The translations under genes were made by a program, and so were the position numbers. Under the pieces are notes generated by a model. It was given only the letters and a program-made list of their open reading frames with translations, was not told the origin of the DNA and did no database searches. From the NCBI RefSeq assembly GCF_017355185.1, contig NZ_JADILJ010000006.1, positions 53,859 through 117,858 of the forward strand: DNA of 64,000 bases, in the 5' to 3' direction. The first letter of the stretch is position 1; each line of letters starts with the position of its first letter. This stretch comes from Rathayibacter sp. SD072 (GTDB lineage Bacteria > Actinomycetota > Actinomycetes > Actinomycetales > Microbacteriaceae). Positions 28,680 to 37,443 of this stretch are shown here, piece by piece.

Positions 28680-30704
28680 TCAGCGGCGCTTGCCGAGCGC
28701 GGCGAGCCGCTCGTTGTAGTCGTTCAGCTCGGCGTCCCCGGTGCGGTCGGCCTGGCGGTCGCGGCGCTTGGTCTCGCGGTCGTCGGACCTGCTCCACATC
28801 ACGGCGACGACGATCGCCAGTGCGAGCGTGGGGATCTCGCCGATGCTCCAGGCGATGCCGCCGGCCGCCTGCTGATCGGCGAGGGCGCTCGTGCCCCAGC
28901 CCATCGCTCCGTACCAGTCGGCGAGGAGCAGCCCCTCGCCGGTCATCAGCGCGAGGCCGAAGAACGCGTGGAACGCCATGGTGCCCAGCAGGAGCAGCAG
29001 CCGCATCGGATAGGGCACCTGGTGCGAGGACGGGTCGACGCCGATCAGGACGCTCACGAAGAGGTAGCCGGTGATCAGGAAGTGCACGATCATCCACTCG
29101 TGGCCGATGTGGTCCGTGGTCGCCCAGCGGAACAGCGGCGAGTAGTAGAACGCCCAGAGCGAGCCGACGAAGAGCAGGGCGGCGACGATCGGATGCGACA
29201 CGATCGTGCCGAAGCGCGAGTGGACCGCGAGCAGCACCCACTCGCGAGGTCCCCGGGAGCCGTCGGTGCGGCGGACGACAGCGCGGGCGATGAGCGTCAC
29301 GGGGGCCGCGGGCACCAGCAGGAGCGGGACGGCCATGGTGAGCACCATGTGCGAGAGCATGTGCGCGCTGAACAGGTACTTCTCGTAGGCGTTCACGCCG
29401 CCGTTGGTGATGTACGCCAGCAGGAGCATCCCCGCGATCCACAGCACGGTCCGGAGCATCGGCCAGGAGTCGCCGCGGCGGCGCAGGCGCAGGACGCCGG
29501 CGACGTAGAAGGCGATGCCGAAGCCGCAGACGAGCAGCCAGATCAGGTCGACGTTCCAGAGGGTGGCGAAGTTCAGCGCGCTCGGGGCGGGCGGGAGCGG
29601 CTCGCCGGTGAGGAGCTCGGCCGGGGTCGGGTCGGTCAGCTGCGCGGCGGCGACCTGGTCGACGGGAGTGGCGGTGCGGGCGAGCGCCGCCGCGACTCCG
29701 GACGCGATGCCCATGAAGGCGACCTCGGCCGCGACGAGCCACCAGAAGCTGCGTCCGCCCGCACCGCCGGCGGTGCGCATCCGCTCGATGAGGACGCGGC
29801 GCTGCACGACGCCGAAGAGGCCCAGCGCGATCAGGGCGGCGACCTTCACGAGCACGAGGATCCCGTAGCCCGTCAGGATGTTGTCGAGGGTCGCGAGCCG
29901 CAGCTCGGCGCTGAGGTAGCCCGACGCCGCCACGACCACGAAGCTGACGAGCGCGAGACTCGAGTAGCGCTGGACGACGGGGAGCAGGCGCGCGCCGTCG
30001 AGGAGGGGCCTGAGCACGATGATCGTGACGAGACCGCCGAGCCAGATCGCGGCGAAGACGAGGTGCAGGCCGAGCGCCGTGACCGCGGCGTCGTGCCCCG
30101 CGGATCCCGCTGCGTGGCCCTGCTGCGCCATCGGCAGGAGGGTGAGCAGCGCGACCCCGGTGACGAAGACGAGCGCCGTCTGGTTGCGCACGGCGAAGCA
30201 GAGCACCGTGACGACGGCGGCGAGCAGCGTGGTGACGAGCCAGGCCTGGCCGACCTCGATGCTGCCGATGAAGTAGCTGAGCTTGGTGCCGAAGTCGCGG
30301 TCGAAGCTCAGCGGCGTCTGCGTGACGTTGAGGAAGGTGAAGAAACCGGTGACCGCGGCGGCGGCGGCGAGGAAGGCGGCGCCGGCGGCGGCGACGTCGA
30401 GGGCCACCGTGTACTCGGTGCGCTGCTCGACGGGTCCCTCGGGGGTGGCGGACCGGGAGGCGCGCGTCGCGCTCGCGCGCGGGCTCAGCGCGAAGAGCGC
30501 GAGCACCAGGGCGCCGATCATCCCGGCGGCGCCGAGGTTGACCGCGAGCTTCGCCACGGGGAGGCCGTAGCGGACCACGGGACCCGGGTCGTTCAGGAGG
30601 GGGGCCGCGGCTCCCCGGCCGAAGGCGAGTGCCGCGAGGAGGGCGAGGAGCGCGGCCGCGACGAGCAGCAGCGCGGGCCCCGCGATCCGGACGGTTCGAT
30701 TCAC
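28680..30704 (-). CDS. CopD-CtaG fusion membrane protein
   Basis: 674 residues, around 15-17 transmembrane helices. The first half (to about 345) matches the CopD copper-resistance domain (LHLVFAAIWLGGLVTIIVLRPLL). The second half (about 375-640) matches the cytochrome c oxidase caa3-type assembly factor CtaG (NAYEKYLFSAHMLSHMVLTM, HEWMIVHFLITGYLF with conserved His). Fusions of this kind occur in actinobacteria and link copper import or storage with CuA/CuB delivery to cytochrome oxidase. GTG start with TAGGCT six bases upstream. A basic tail ends the protein. Confidence 0.9.
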   Translation of the reverse strand: MNRTVRIAGPALLLVAAALLALLAALAFGRGAAAPLLNDPGPVVRYGLPVAKLAVNLGAAGMIGALVLALFALSPRASATRASRSATPEGPVEQRTEYTVALDVAAAGAAFLAAAAAVTGFFTFLNVTQTPLSFDRDFGTKLSYFIGSIEVGQAWLVTTLLAAVVTVLCFAVRNQTALVFVTGVALLTLLPMAQQGHAAGSAGHDAAVTALGLHLVFAAIWLGGLVTIIVLRPLLDGARLLPVVQRYSSLALVSFVVVAASGYLSAELRLATLDNILTGYGILVLVKVAALIALGLFGVVQRRVLIERMRTAGGAGGRSFWWLVAAEVAFMGIASGVAAALARTATPVDQVAAAQLTDPTPAELLTGEPLPPAPSALNFATLWNVDLIWLLVCGFGIAFYVAGVLRLRRRGDSWPMLRTVLWIAGMLLLAYITNGGVNAYEKYLFSAHMLSHMVLTMAVPLLLVPAAPVTLIARAVVRRTDGSRGPREWVLLAVHSRFGTIVSHPIVAALLFVGSLWAFYYSPLFRWATTDHIGHEWMIVHFLITGYLFVSVLIGVDPSSHQVPYPMRLLLLLGTMAFHAFFGLALMTGEGLLLADWYGAMGWGTSALADQQAAGGIAWSIGEIPTLALAIVVAVMWSRSDDRETKRRDRQADRTGDAELNDYNERLAALGKRR

Positions 30705-30760
30705 CCGTCAAGCCTACGTTCCCCGGCTGATCGCGAGCCGCGTCGCACCGGTTCCGGAGA

Positions 30761-30797
30761 CGACGAAGGCCCCGGCGCGATGCCGGGGCCCTCGTCG
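30761..30797. terminator. Rho-independent-like terminator after the HU gene
   Basis: A perfect 9-bp stem GGCCCCGGC / GCCGGGGCC with a 5-base loop, extended outside a one-base mismatch by CGACGA / TCGTCG. It begins 11 bases after the HU stop (minus strand) and lies before the CopD-CtaG promoter. There is no U-tract, as is usual in high-GC actinobacteria. Confidence 0.85.
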
Positions 30798-30807
30798 TGG
30801 AGCCGTG

Positions 30808-31095
30808 CTACTTCGCGGCGGCCTTGAGCTTGGTGCCGGCCGAGACCTTGACCGAGTGGCCGGCCGCGATCTGGATGGTCTCACCGGTCTGCGGGTTGCG
30901 GCCGGTGCGCGCGGCGCGGGAGGTGCGCTCGACGGCGATCCAGCCGGGGATGGTGACCTTCACGTCGTTGGAGACGGAGTCGGCGAGGGTGGAGAAGAGC
31001 GAGTCGAGGACGCCGTTGACGGCGGCCTGGCTCTGGCCGGAGTCCGCGGCGATCTTCGCGACGAGCTCGGTGCGGTTGAGCGACTTGTCAGCCAT
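30808..31095 (-). CDS. hup: HU-family DNA-binding protein
   Basis: 95 residues. Begins MADKSLNRTELVAKIAAD, has the HU arm region IPGWIAVERTSRAARTGRNPQTGE and a short Lys/Ala C-terminus, without the long basic tail seen in mycobacterial HupB. Dimeric nucleoid protein that bends DNA. GGGAGGA lies about 9 bases before the ATG. Followed by a clear terminator, so it is monocistronic. Confidence 0.96.
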   Translation of the reverse strand: MADKSLNRTELVAKIAADSGQSQAAVNGVLDSLFSTLADSVSNDVKVTIPGWIAVERTSRAARTGRNPQTGETIQIAAGHSVKVSAGTKLKAAAK

Positions 31096-31222
31096 TGGAG
31101 TGTCCTCCCAGGACGTTCGTGCTGTTCGGAACAGCTGGTGGTTGTGGATCGTCCTCGGCCGGGGACGGACTCCCTCAACCGGTCGGACCGTCCGTAACCT
31201 ACCAGCCCGACCCGCCAATGCA

Positions 31223-31255
31223 CGTGATTCCGGGGCCGAGAACCCCGGAATCACG
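31223..31255. repeat. Perfect 13-bp inverted repeat upstream of HU
   Basis: CGTGATTCCGGGG and CCCCGGAATCACG flank a 7-base loop. No gene ends here: HU (minus) starts at 31095 and the next gene (plus) starts at 31381. It is therefore not an obvious terminator and may be an operator, the terminator of an unannotated short RNA, or a processing hairpin. Confidence 0.7.
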
Positions 31256-31380
31256 CCGATCGGCGCCTCCGGTGGCCCGCGGGGGGCTCCTCGCCCTCCC
31301 CAGGCGCCCGATCGCGGTGCGCCTCCACCGATCCGCGAGCAGGGGCTCCGCACCCTCCGCCGCCTCGCGAGGATCGGGCC

Positions 31381-31755
31381 ATGTCGATCAGCCTCCTGCC
31401 CCTGCTCCCCTCCCCCACCGCCGTCGCCCGACCGTCCGCGGTCGCTGCGTCCCGGCGGGCCCCGCTCCTCGCGCGGCTCGGTCCACCGCGCGAGCCGGGT
31501 CTCACGGCGCTGGGCCTGGGGCTGCTCGCCCTCACCTCCTCGGTGCATCCGCTCTGGACCGTCCCGTCGATCGGGCTCGCGGTCGGGGCGATCGCCGTGG
31601 CCGTGCTGGCGCTGCTGCGCGCCGGGGAGCGGCGGCAGGGCGCGGTCGGCGCCGCGGCGGCGCTCCTCGCGCTCGCGATCGCGTCGGTGACGGTGCCCGC
31701 CACCCTCGAGGGCGCTGCCGCCGTCCTCGCCTGGATCGGGAGCCTGCGCCCGTGA
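31381..31755 (+). CDS. Small membrane protein
   Basis: 124 residues from ATG. A basic, Pro-rich N-terminus is followed by three hydrophobic helices (about 40-55, 57-77 and 86-105). The C-terminus ends GSLRP shortly after the last helix. Similar short three-helix proteins are common and uncharacterised in actinobacteria. No ribosome site is obvious. Divergent from HU. Confidence 0.5.
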   Translation: MSISLLPLLPSPTAVARPSAVAASRRAPLLARLGPPREPGLTALGLGLLALTSSVHPLWTVPSIGLAVGAIAVAVLALLRAGERRQGAVGAAAALLALAIASVTVPATLEGAAAVLAWIGSLRP

Positions 31756-31892
31756 GCGCGCGCACGCCTCGCACGGTCGTTCCTCCCGGCCTCGCGCACG
31801 GCTCGCTCCCCGGCCACGGCTCGGGGCGCGGCCAGGAGGCGTCAGTACACTCGCGACGTCGCGCAGCCGAGCGCGGCGGGAGGGCGGCAGGG

Positions 31893-33158
31893 ATGGCGCA
31901 GACGACGGACGGCTGGATCACGACGGCGATCTGGTGGCAGGTCTACCCGCTCGGGTTCACGGGCGCCGAGACCACGGCCGCCGAGGCTCCCGATGCCGCG
32001 CAGCACCGGCTCCCCGCCCTCCTGCCCTGGCTCGACGACCTGCTCGCCCTCGGCTGCAACGGGCTCCTGCTGGGCCCGGTGTTCGCCTCGAGCACCCACG
32101 GGTACGACACCGTCGACCACTTCCGGGTCGACCCGCGCCTGGGAGACGAGGGCGACCTCGACGCGCTCCTCGCCGCCTGCCGCGAGCGCGGCATCCGCGT
32201 GCTCTTCGACGGGGTCTTCAACCACGTCGGGCGCGAGCACCCGTGGTGGCGCGAGGCGGTGGCGGCGGGTCCCGGGTCCGCGGCGGCCGCGCGGTTCTCG
32301 CGGAGCGACTCCGCCCGCGAGGTCGACGGACTGCGCGTCGACGTCTTCGAGGGGCACGAGGCGCTGGTCGAGCTCGACCACTCGAACCCCGAGGTCTCGG
32401 CGTACGTCTCCTCCGTCCTCGCGCACTGGCTCGAGCGCGGGATCGACGGCTGGCGGCTCGACGCCGCGTACGCGGTCGCCCCCGCCGCATGGCATGCGGC
32501 GATCGACCCGGTGCGGGAGCGGTTCCCCGAGGCGTGGTTCGTCGGCGAGGTCATCCACGGCGACTACGCCGGGTACGTGCGGGAGTCGGGCCTGGACTCC
32601 GTGACCCAGTACGAGCTCTGGAAGGCCGTGCGCAACTCCCTCGAGGAGCTCAACCTCTTCGAGCTCGCCTGGTCGCTGAAGCGGCACGACGAGTTCCTCG
32701 ACGTCTTCCTCCCCCTCACCTTCGTCGGCAACCACGACGTGACCCGCATCGCGAGCGCGGTGACGGACGAGCGCCACCACGCCCACGCGGTCGCGATCCT
32801 CGGGTTCGTCGGGGGCGTGCCGAGCATCTACTCCGGCGACGAGCGGGGCTTCGAGGGAGTGAAGGAGGAGCGCGTCGGAGGCGACGACGCGATCCGACCG
32901 GCCTTCCCGGCCGATCCGGCGAGCGCGCCGGGCGGCGAGGCGTACCGGGCCCACCAGGAGGTCGTCGCGTTCCGGCGCCGGCACCCGTGGCTCGTGCACT
33001 CGCGCACCCGGGCCGTCGATCTGACGAACACCGCGGTGCTCCTCGTCGCGGAGGGTCCCGACGGCGAGTCCGCCCGGCTCGCGCTGAACCTGGGCGACGA
33101 CGCGGCGAGCGTCGGCGGCGTGGAGGTCGGCGGCCACTCCTGGCTCCTGCTCGACTGA
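31893..33158 (+). CDS. GH13 alpha-amylase family glycosidase
   Basis: 421 residues, ATG behind GGGAGGG. TIM-barrel alpha-amylase domain: region I DGVFNH (106-111), region II GWRLDAAY with nucleophile Asp190, region III WFVGEVIH with acid/base Glu219, region IV FVGNHD with Asp282. A short C-terminal beta domain follows. No signal peptide, so it should act in the cytoplasm on imported or internal alpha-glucans. It is smaller than most GH13 enzymes and the short domain B (about 115-160) is reduced; specificity is not clear. Confidence 0.9.
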   Translation: MAQTTDGWITTAIWWQVYPLGFTGAETTAAEAPDAAQHRLPALLPWLDDLLALGCNGLLLGPVFASSTHGYDTVDHFRVDPRLGDEGDLDALLAACRERGIRVLFDGVFNHVGREHPWWREAVAAGPGSAAAARFSRSDSAREVDGLRVDVFEGHEALVELDHSNPEVSAYVSSVLAHWLERGIDGWRLDAAYAVAPAAWHAAIDPVRERFPEAWFVGEVIHGDYAGYVRESGLDSVTQYELWKAVRNSLEELNLFELAWSLKRHDEFLDVFLPLTFVGNHDVTRIASAVTDERHHAHAVAILGFVGGVPSIYSGDERGFEGVKEERVGGDDAIRPAFPADPASAPGGEAYRAHQEVVAFRRRHPWLVHSRTRAVDLTNTAVLLVAEGPDGESARLALNLGDDAASVGGVEVGGHSWLLLD

Positions 33159-33240
33159 TCGCGCCGGCGGTATCCTCTCCTCATCCCAGGACGGAGTGTG
33201 CCGCCCGGCCCGGCCGGTGCGCACGAGGCAGGAGCAGGGC

Positions 33241-33585
33241 ATGCAGGACGAGATCACGGGGCACGACGCTCCGCAGGGGGTGCCCGCGGGGCTCGGCGCG
33301 GGCTTCGGCGAAGGGCTCGGCGAGGGACTCGGCGAGGCCCTCGACGCTCCGGCCGATCCGGTGAGCGACCCCGGACCGGGCGAGCGGAGCGGCCTGTCGA
33401 GCCGGATCGCCGAGGAGCTGCTCGACGACGTGCCCGAGGACCTCGCCGCTGCCGGAGCCGCAGTGCGCGCCCCCGCACCCGACCTCGCGCGAGCGGTCGA
33501 GATCGAGGACCCGTCACGGGCGGTCGGCGACGATCCGGAGAAGCCGATCCACGGCTCCTTCGCCGAGGAGTTCGAGCGGCGCTGA
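33241..33585 (+). CDS. Hypothetical acidic protein with Gly-Glu repeats
   Basis: 114 residues from ATG 33241, GCAGGAGCAGGGC upstream. An N-terminal repeat GLGAGFGEGLGEGLGEALD is followed by acidic Ala/Asp/Pro-rich sequence ending EKPIHGSFAEEFERR. No signal or membrane segment. It is one of several short, acidic, low-complexity proteins in this window. Function unknown. Confidence 0.6.
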   Translation: MQDEITGHDAPQGVPAGLGAGFGEGLGEGLGEALDAPADPVSDPGPGERSGLSSRIAEELLDDVPEDLAAAGAAVRAPAPDLARAVEIEDPSRAVGDDPEKPIHGSFAEEFERR

Positions 33586-33633
33586 CGCCCGTCCGCGCCC
33601 CGCGGCCGCTCCGATCGCCGCTCGGGCCGGGAC

Positions 33634-35577
33634 TCAGCCCGCGACGGCCTCGAGCGACTCGTCCGACTCGTGGGCGGCGTCCGCCCCGAGGGCCGCGTCC
33701 GCCTCGAGCGACTCGTCCGCCGGCAGCAGCGACGCGTGCAGGAAGCGCACGAGGGAGAGCAGCAGCAGCTCCTTCGAGTCGGCCCGGCGGTACTCGTGGC
33801 CCTCGCCGTCGAGCTGCAGGTACGAGACCGGCCGGTCCAGCGCCTCGAGGGCGGCCACGATCTGCGTCGCCTCGCCCAGCGGGACGTTGGTGTCGAGCTC
33901 GCCGTGCACCACGAGCAGCGGCACATCGATGGCGAACGCCCGTCCGAGCGGCGACAGCTCCTCGAGGAGCTCGGCGTCGTGCTCCGGGTGGCCGTACTTC
34001 GTCACCGCGGCCGACGCGATCCACGGCTCGGTGTCGCGGTAGAACGTGAGGAGGTGCGACATGCCGCAGATGTCGACGCCGGCCGCGAAGACCCCCGGCG
34101 AGAACGCGAGCGAGGCGAGCGTGAGGTAGCCGCCGTAGGAACGGCCCGTGACGGCGATCCGCGAGCGGGCGGCGACTCCGGAGTCGACGAGGTGGTCGGC
34201 GGCGGCGAGCACGTCCTGGAACGCCCCGTACCGGCGCTCGACGTCGTCGGCGTGCACGAAGTCGCGGCCGAAGCCGGAGGAGCCGCGCACGTTCGGGGCG
34301 AAGACCGAGACGCCCGAGGCGGCGACCGCCTGGTGCTGCGCCGAGAAGGTCGGCCGCTCCTGCGACTCCGGTCCTCCGTGCAGGCTCAGCATCGCGGGAC
34401 CGGGGCCCTCGGCACCGGGTGCGCGGTACAGCCAGCCCGACAGCTCGAGTCCGTCGCGGCCGGTGAACCGCTCGAGGGTGGGCACGACGAGCGCCGCGGC
34501 CGGGAGCGGCGGCACCCGGGTGATGCGCGACCACTCGTGGGTCGCGGTGTCCATCCGCCACAGCTCGCGCGGTCGCTCCGGACCCTCGACGCCGAGGACC
34601 ACCGAGCTGCCGTCGCGCGAGAGGACCGGAGTGGTCGCGACCAGGCCGGGCAGACCCGAGACGGGGACGCGCTCACCGGTCAGGGTGTCGAACAGCTCGA
34701 TCTCGCTGGACCCGGCCACGTTCCACACGAGCATCAGCAGGTGCCCGGCGTCGTCCGCATCCAGGCCCTCGAGCTCGGCGTCGTCGCGGGCGGCGAGGCG
34801 GCGGATGCGCCCGCGCCAGCCGTCGGGCCCCAGCGGCATCGCGACGAGCTGGCGCCGCGGCAGGTCGACGTCGGTCGCGAGGTACGCCACGATCGGGCTC
34901 TCGTTGTCGTTCAGCGGAGCGGGGCGCAGGAACGCGACGTCCGTGGATCCGGTGCCGGAATCGGGCAGCAGCGGGTGGTTCTCGTCGGTCAGGCGGTCGA
35001 CGACGGAGCAGCGCTGATGGCCGCGCTGGCCGTCACGGACCACGACGAGCCGCTCCTCCGTCGAGAGGTCGAGGACCGAGATGAGGTCGCCGTCGACGAG
35101 CGGGCGGCGGTCGGCGGTGACCGGATCGACGAGGAAGGACCGGGTCGGCTGCTCCGGCTCGGCGGACGGCACGGTCACGACGACGTGGTGCCCGCTCCTG
35201 GTCCAGGGCCCGAGCTCGGCGTGAGCGTCGCGCGAGCCCGCGATGCGCTTGGCGTCGGAGCCGTCGGGGCGGACCACCCAGACCTGCGTGCGCACGCCGC
35301 CGTCGGTGGCGACCAGGCAGGCGAGCCAGGCGGAGTCGGCCGACCACGAGACCTCGAGCACCGGGTCCTCCGTGAAGCGGATGCAGTGCGCCTCCGGAGG
35401 CTCGCCGTCGATCACGACGTCCTGCACCCAGACCTCGGGGGAGCCGCCGCGATCGCTGATGAACGCGGTGCGGGCGGCGTCCGGGGTCATCGTCGGGCCC
35501 CAGCTGCCCCAGGCGTGGACGAGGTCGAGACCGAGGTGCTCTGCGGCGACGAGCCGGGATGTCGCGGTGGAGGTCAT
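33634..35577 (-). CDS. S9 family prolyl-oligopeptidase-like peptidase
   Basis: 647 residues. N-terminal beta-propeller (about 20-390, repeated WD-like blades such as LEVSWSADSAWLACL) and a C-terminal alpha/beta hydrolase domain with nucleophile in GRSYGG, Asp in GELDTNVP and His in GEGHEYR. Matches the S9C acylaminoacyl-peptidase-like group. No signal peptide, so probably cytoplasmic cleavage of short or blocked peptides. It follows the amidotransferase gene by 83 bases on the same strand and might recycle the peptide made by that operon. An ATG nine bases upstream is an alternative start. Confidence 0.9.
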   Translation of the reverse strand: MTSTATSRLVAAEHLGLDLVHAWGSWGPTMTPDAARTAFISDRGGSPEVWVQDVVIDGEPPEAHCIRFTEDPVLEVSWSADSAWLACLVATDGGVRTQVWVVRPDGSDAKRIAGSRDAHAELGPWTRSGHHVVVTVPSAEPEQPTRSFLVDPVTADRRPLVDGDLISVLDLSTEERLVVVRDGQRGHQRCSVVDRLTDENHPLLPDSGTGSTDVAFLRPAPLNDNESPIVAYLATDVDLPRRQLVAMPLGPDGWRGRIRRLAARDDAELEGLDADDAGHLLMLVWNVAGSSEIELFDTLTGERVPVSGLPGLVATTPVLSRDGSSVVLGVEGPERPRELWRMDTATHEWSRITRVPPLPAAALVVPTLERFTGRDGLELSGWLYRAPGAEGPGPAMLSLHGGPESQERPTFSAQHQAVAASGVSVFAPNVRGSSGFGRDFVHADDVERRYGAFQDVLAAADHLVDSGVAARSRIAVTGRSYGGYLTLASLAFSPGVFAAGVDICGMSHLLTFYRDTEPWIASAAVTKYGHPEHDAELLEELSPLGRAFAIDVPLLVVHGELDTNVPLGEATQIVAALEALDRPVSYLQLDGEGHEYRRADSKELLLLSLVRFLHASLLPADESLEADAALGADAAHESDESLEAVAG

Positions 35578-35660
35578 GGCCTCCATCCTCCGGCACGGGC
35601 GGCGACGGGTGTTCCGCGAGGGGCGAACGCCGCGCGAACACTGCGTCGACGGCGCGCGGG

Positions 35661-37442
35661 TCAGCCGACGCCGTGCTCCTGCAGCCACATCTCGAGGAGG
35701 GCGAGCTGCCAGAGCTCGTTCGAGCCCAGCCGGGTGCGGGTCTCGTTCGGCGCGGCCAGGCGCGCCTCGACGACGGCCGGGTCGAAGATCCCCCGCGCAC
35801 GGGCCGACGGATCGGTGAGGGCGGCGCGGACGCGCTCGAGGTACGGGCCCTCGAGCTGCCGGATCGCGGGCACCGGGAAGTAGCCCTTCCGGCGGTCGAT
35901 CACCTCGTCCGGGACGATGCCGCGGACGGCGCGCTTGAGCACGCCCTTGCCGCCATCGGCGAGCTTGAGCTCCGGAGGGATCCGCCCGACCAGCTCGACG
36001 AACTCGTGATCGAGGAACGGCACGCGGCCCTCGAGTCCCGAGGCCATCGTCATGTTGTCGACGCGCTTCACGGGGTCGTCGACCAGCATCACGGTGGTGT
36101 CGTTGCGCAGCGCGGCGTCGACGGAGGTGTCGGCACCGGGGCGGCCGAACCGCTCGGCGACGAAGGCGGTCGCCGCGTCCTCGCCCCGCCACTCCGGCCG
36201 CAGCAGCGCCTGCAACTCGGGGAAGCGGCGATCGAAGAACACCGAGGCGTAGGCCTCGGCCGCCTCGGCGCGCGGGACGCCGGCGAGCGGCGGATACCAG
36301 TCGTAGCCGCCGAGCACCTCGTCGGCGCCCTGGCCGGACTGCACCACCTTCACGTGCTGCGCCACGTCCTGGCTGAGCAGGTAGAACGCGACCGCGTCGT
36401 GCGACACCATCGGCTCGCTCATCGCGCGGACGGCTCCGTCGATGCCGGGCAGGAGCCTCGACGAGTCGATCCGGATGCGGTGGTGATCGGTGCCGAAGCG
36501 CTGGGCGACGAGCGTCGAGTACTCGAACTCGTCGCCGGACTCGCCGCCCGCGGAGTCGAAGCCGATGGAGAAGGTCTGCAGTCCGGACTGCCCCGCCTCA
36601 GCCAGGAGGGCGACCACGAGGCTCGAGTCGATGCCGCCCGAGAGCAGCACGCCCACGGGCACGTCGGCGACCATCCGCCGCTCGACCGCCGTGCGGAACG
36701 AGGCGATCAGCGCGTCCTGCCAGTCGCGCTCCGACCAGTCGGCGCGCTCGGGATCGCGGGTGAAGACGGGCTCCCAGTAGACGTGCTCGCGGCTCGTGCC
36801 GTCGGGCTCGATCACGCGGACGGTCGCGGGGGGCAGCTTCGTCACTCCGGCGAGGATCGTGCGCGGAGCCGGCACGACCGAGTGGAAGCTCAGGTAGAGC
36901 ATCAGGGCGGTGCGGTCGATCGAGGTGTCGGCGACGCCACCCGCGAGCAGCGCCTGCACCGTGGAGGCGAAGCGGATCCGCTCCCGCGTCTCGTCGAGGT
37001 AGAGCGGCTTGATGCCGAGCCGGTCGCGGGCCATCACGACGCGCCCCGACTCGTGCTCGACGATCACGAAGGCGAACATGCCGAGGAACCGGTCGACGCA
37101 GTCCTCGCCCCACTGCGCGTAGGCCTTGCCGATCACCTCGGTGTCGGAGTGGGAGAAGAAGCGGTGCCCCTTCGCCTCCAGCTCGGCGCGCAGCTGCCGG
37201 TGGTTGTAGATGCAGCCGTTGAAGACGATCGAGAGCCCGAGCGCCGCGTCGACCATCGGCTGGGAGCCGGCGACCGACAGGTCGATGATCGACAGCCGTC
37301 GGTGCGCGAGGGCGACCGGGCCGCGCGCCCAGACGCCGTCGCCGTCCGGACCGCGATGGGTCAGGCATCCGCTCATCCGGTCGACCGCGGCCACCTCGGC
37401 CCGGCGGCCGTCGAGCCGGATCTCGCCCGCGAGTCCGCACAT
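35661..37442 (-). CDS. Asparagine-synthase-like amidotransferase (NAGGN type)
   Basis: 593 residues. N-terminal class II glutamine amidotransferase with catalytic Cys2 (MCGLAGEI), RGPDG and a C-terminal adenylating synthase domain with SGGIDSS at 268-274. Instead of the FNGE loop of true asparagine synthetases it has FNGCIYN (Cys near residue 77), which I recall from N-acetylglutaminylglutamine amidotransferases (the NAGGN osmolyte family). It would amidate the carboxylate of a small peptide with glutamine-derived ammonia. One base separates its start from the stop of the ligase gene, so the two products most likely act on one substrate. Confidence 0.88.
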   Translation of the reverse strand: MCGLAGEIRLDGRRAEVAAVDRMSGCLTHRGPDGDGVWARGPVALAHRRLSIIDLSVAGSQPMVDAALGLSIVFNGCIYNHRQLRAELEAKGHRFFSHSDTEVIGKAYAQWGEDCVDRFLGMFAFVIVEHESGRVVMARDRLGIKPLYLDETRERIRFASTVQALLAGGVADTSIDRTALMLYLSFHSVVPAPRTILAGVTKLPPATVRVIEPDGTSREHVYWEPVFTRDPERADWSERDWQDALIASFRTAVERRMVADVPVGVLLSGGIDSSLVVALLAEAGQSGLQTFSIGFDSAGGESGDEFEYSTLVAQRFGTDHHRIRIDSSRLLPGIDGAVRAMSEPMVSHDAVAFYLLSQDVAQHVKVVQSGQGADEVLGGYDWYPPLAGVPRAEAAEAYASVFFDRRFPELQALLRPEWRGEDAATAFVAERFGRPGADTSVDAALRNDTTVMLVDDPVKRVDNMTMASGLEGRVPFLDHEFVELVGRIPPELKLADGGKGVLKRAVRGIVPDEVIDRRKGYFPVPAIRQLEGPYLERVRAALTDPSARARGIFDPAVVEARLAAPNETRTRLGSNELWQLALLEMWLQEHGVG

Positions 37443-37443
37443 G

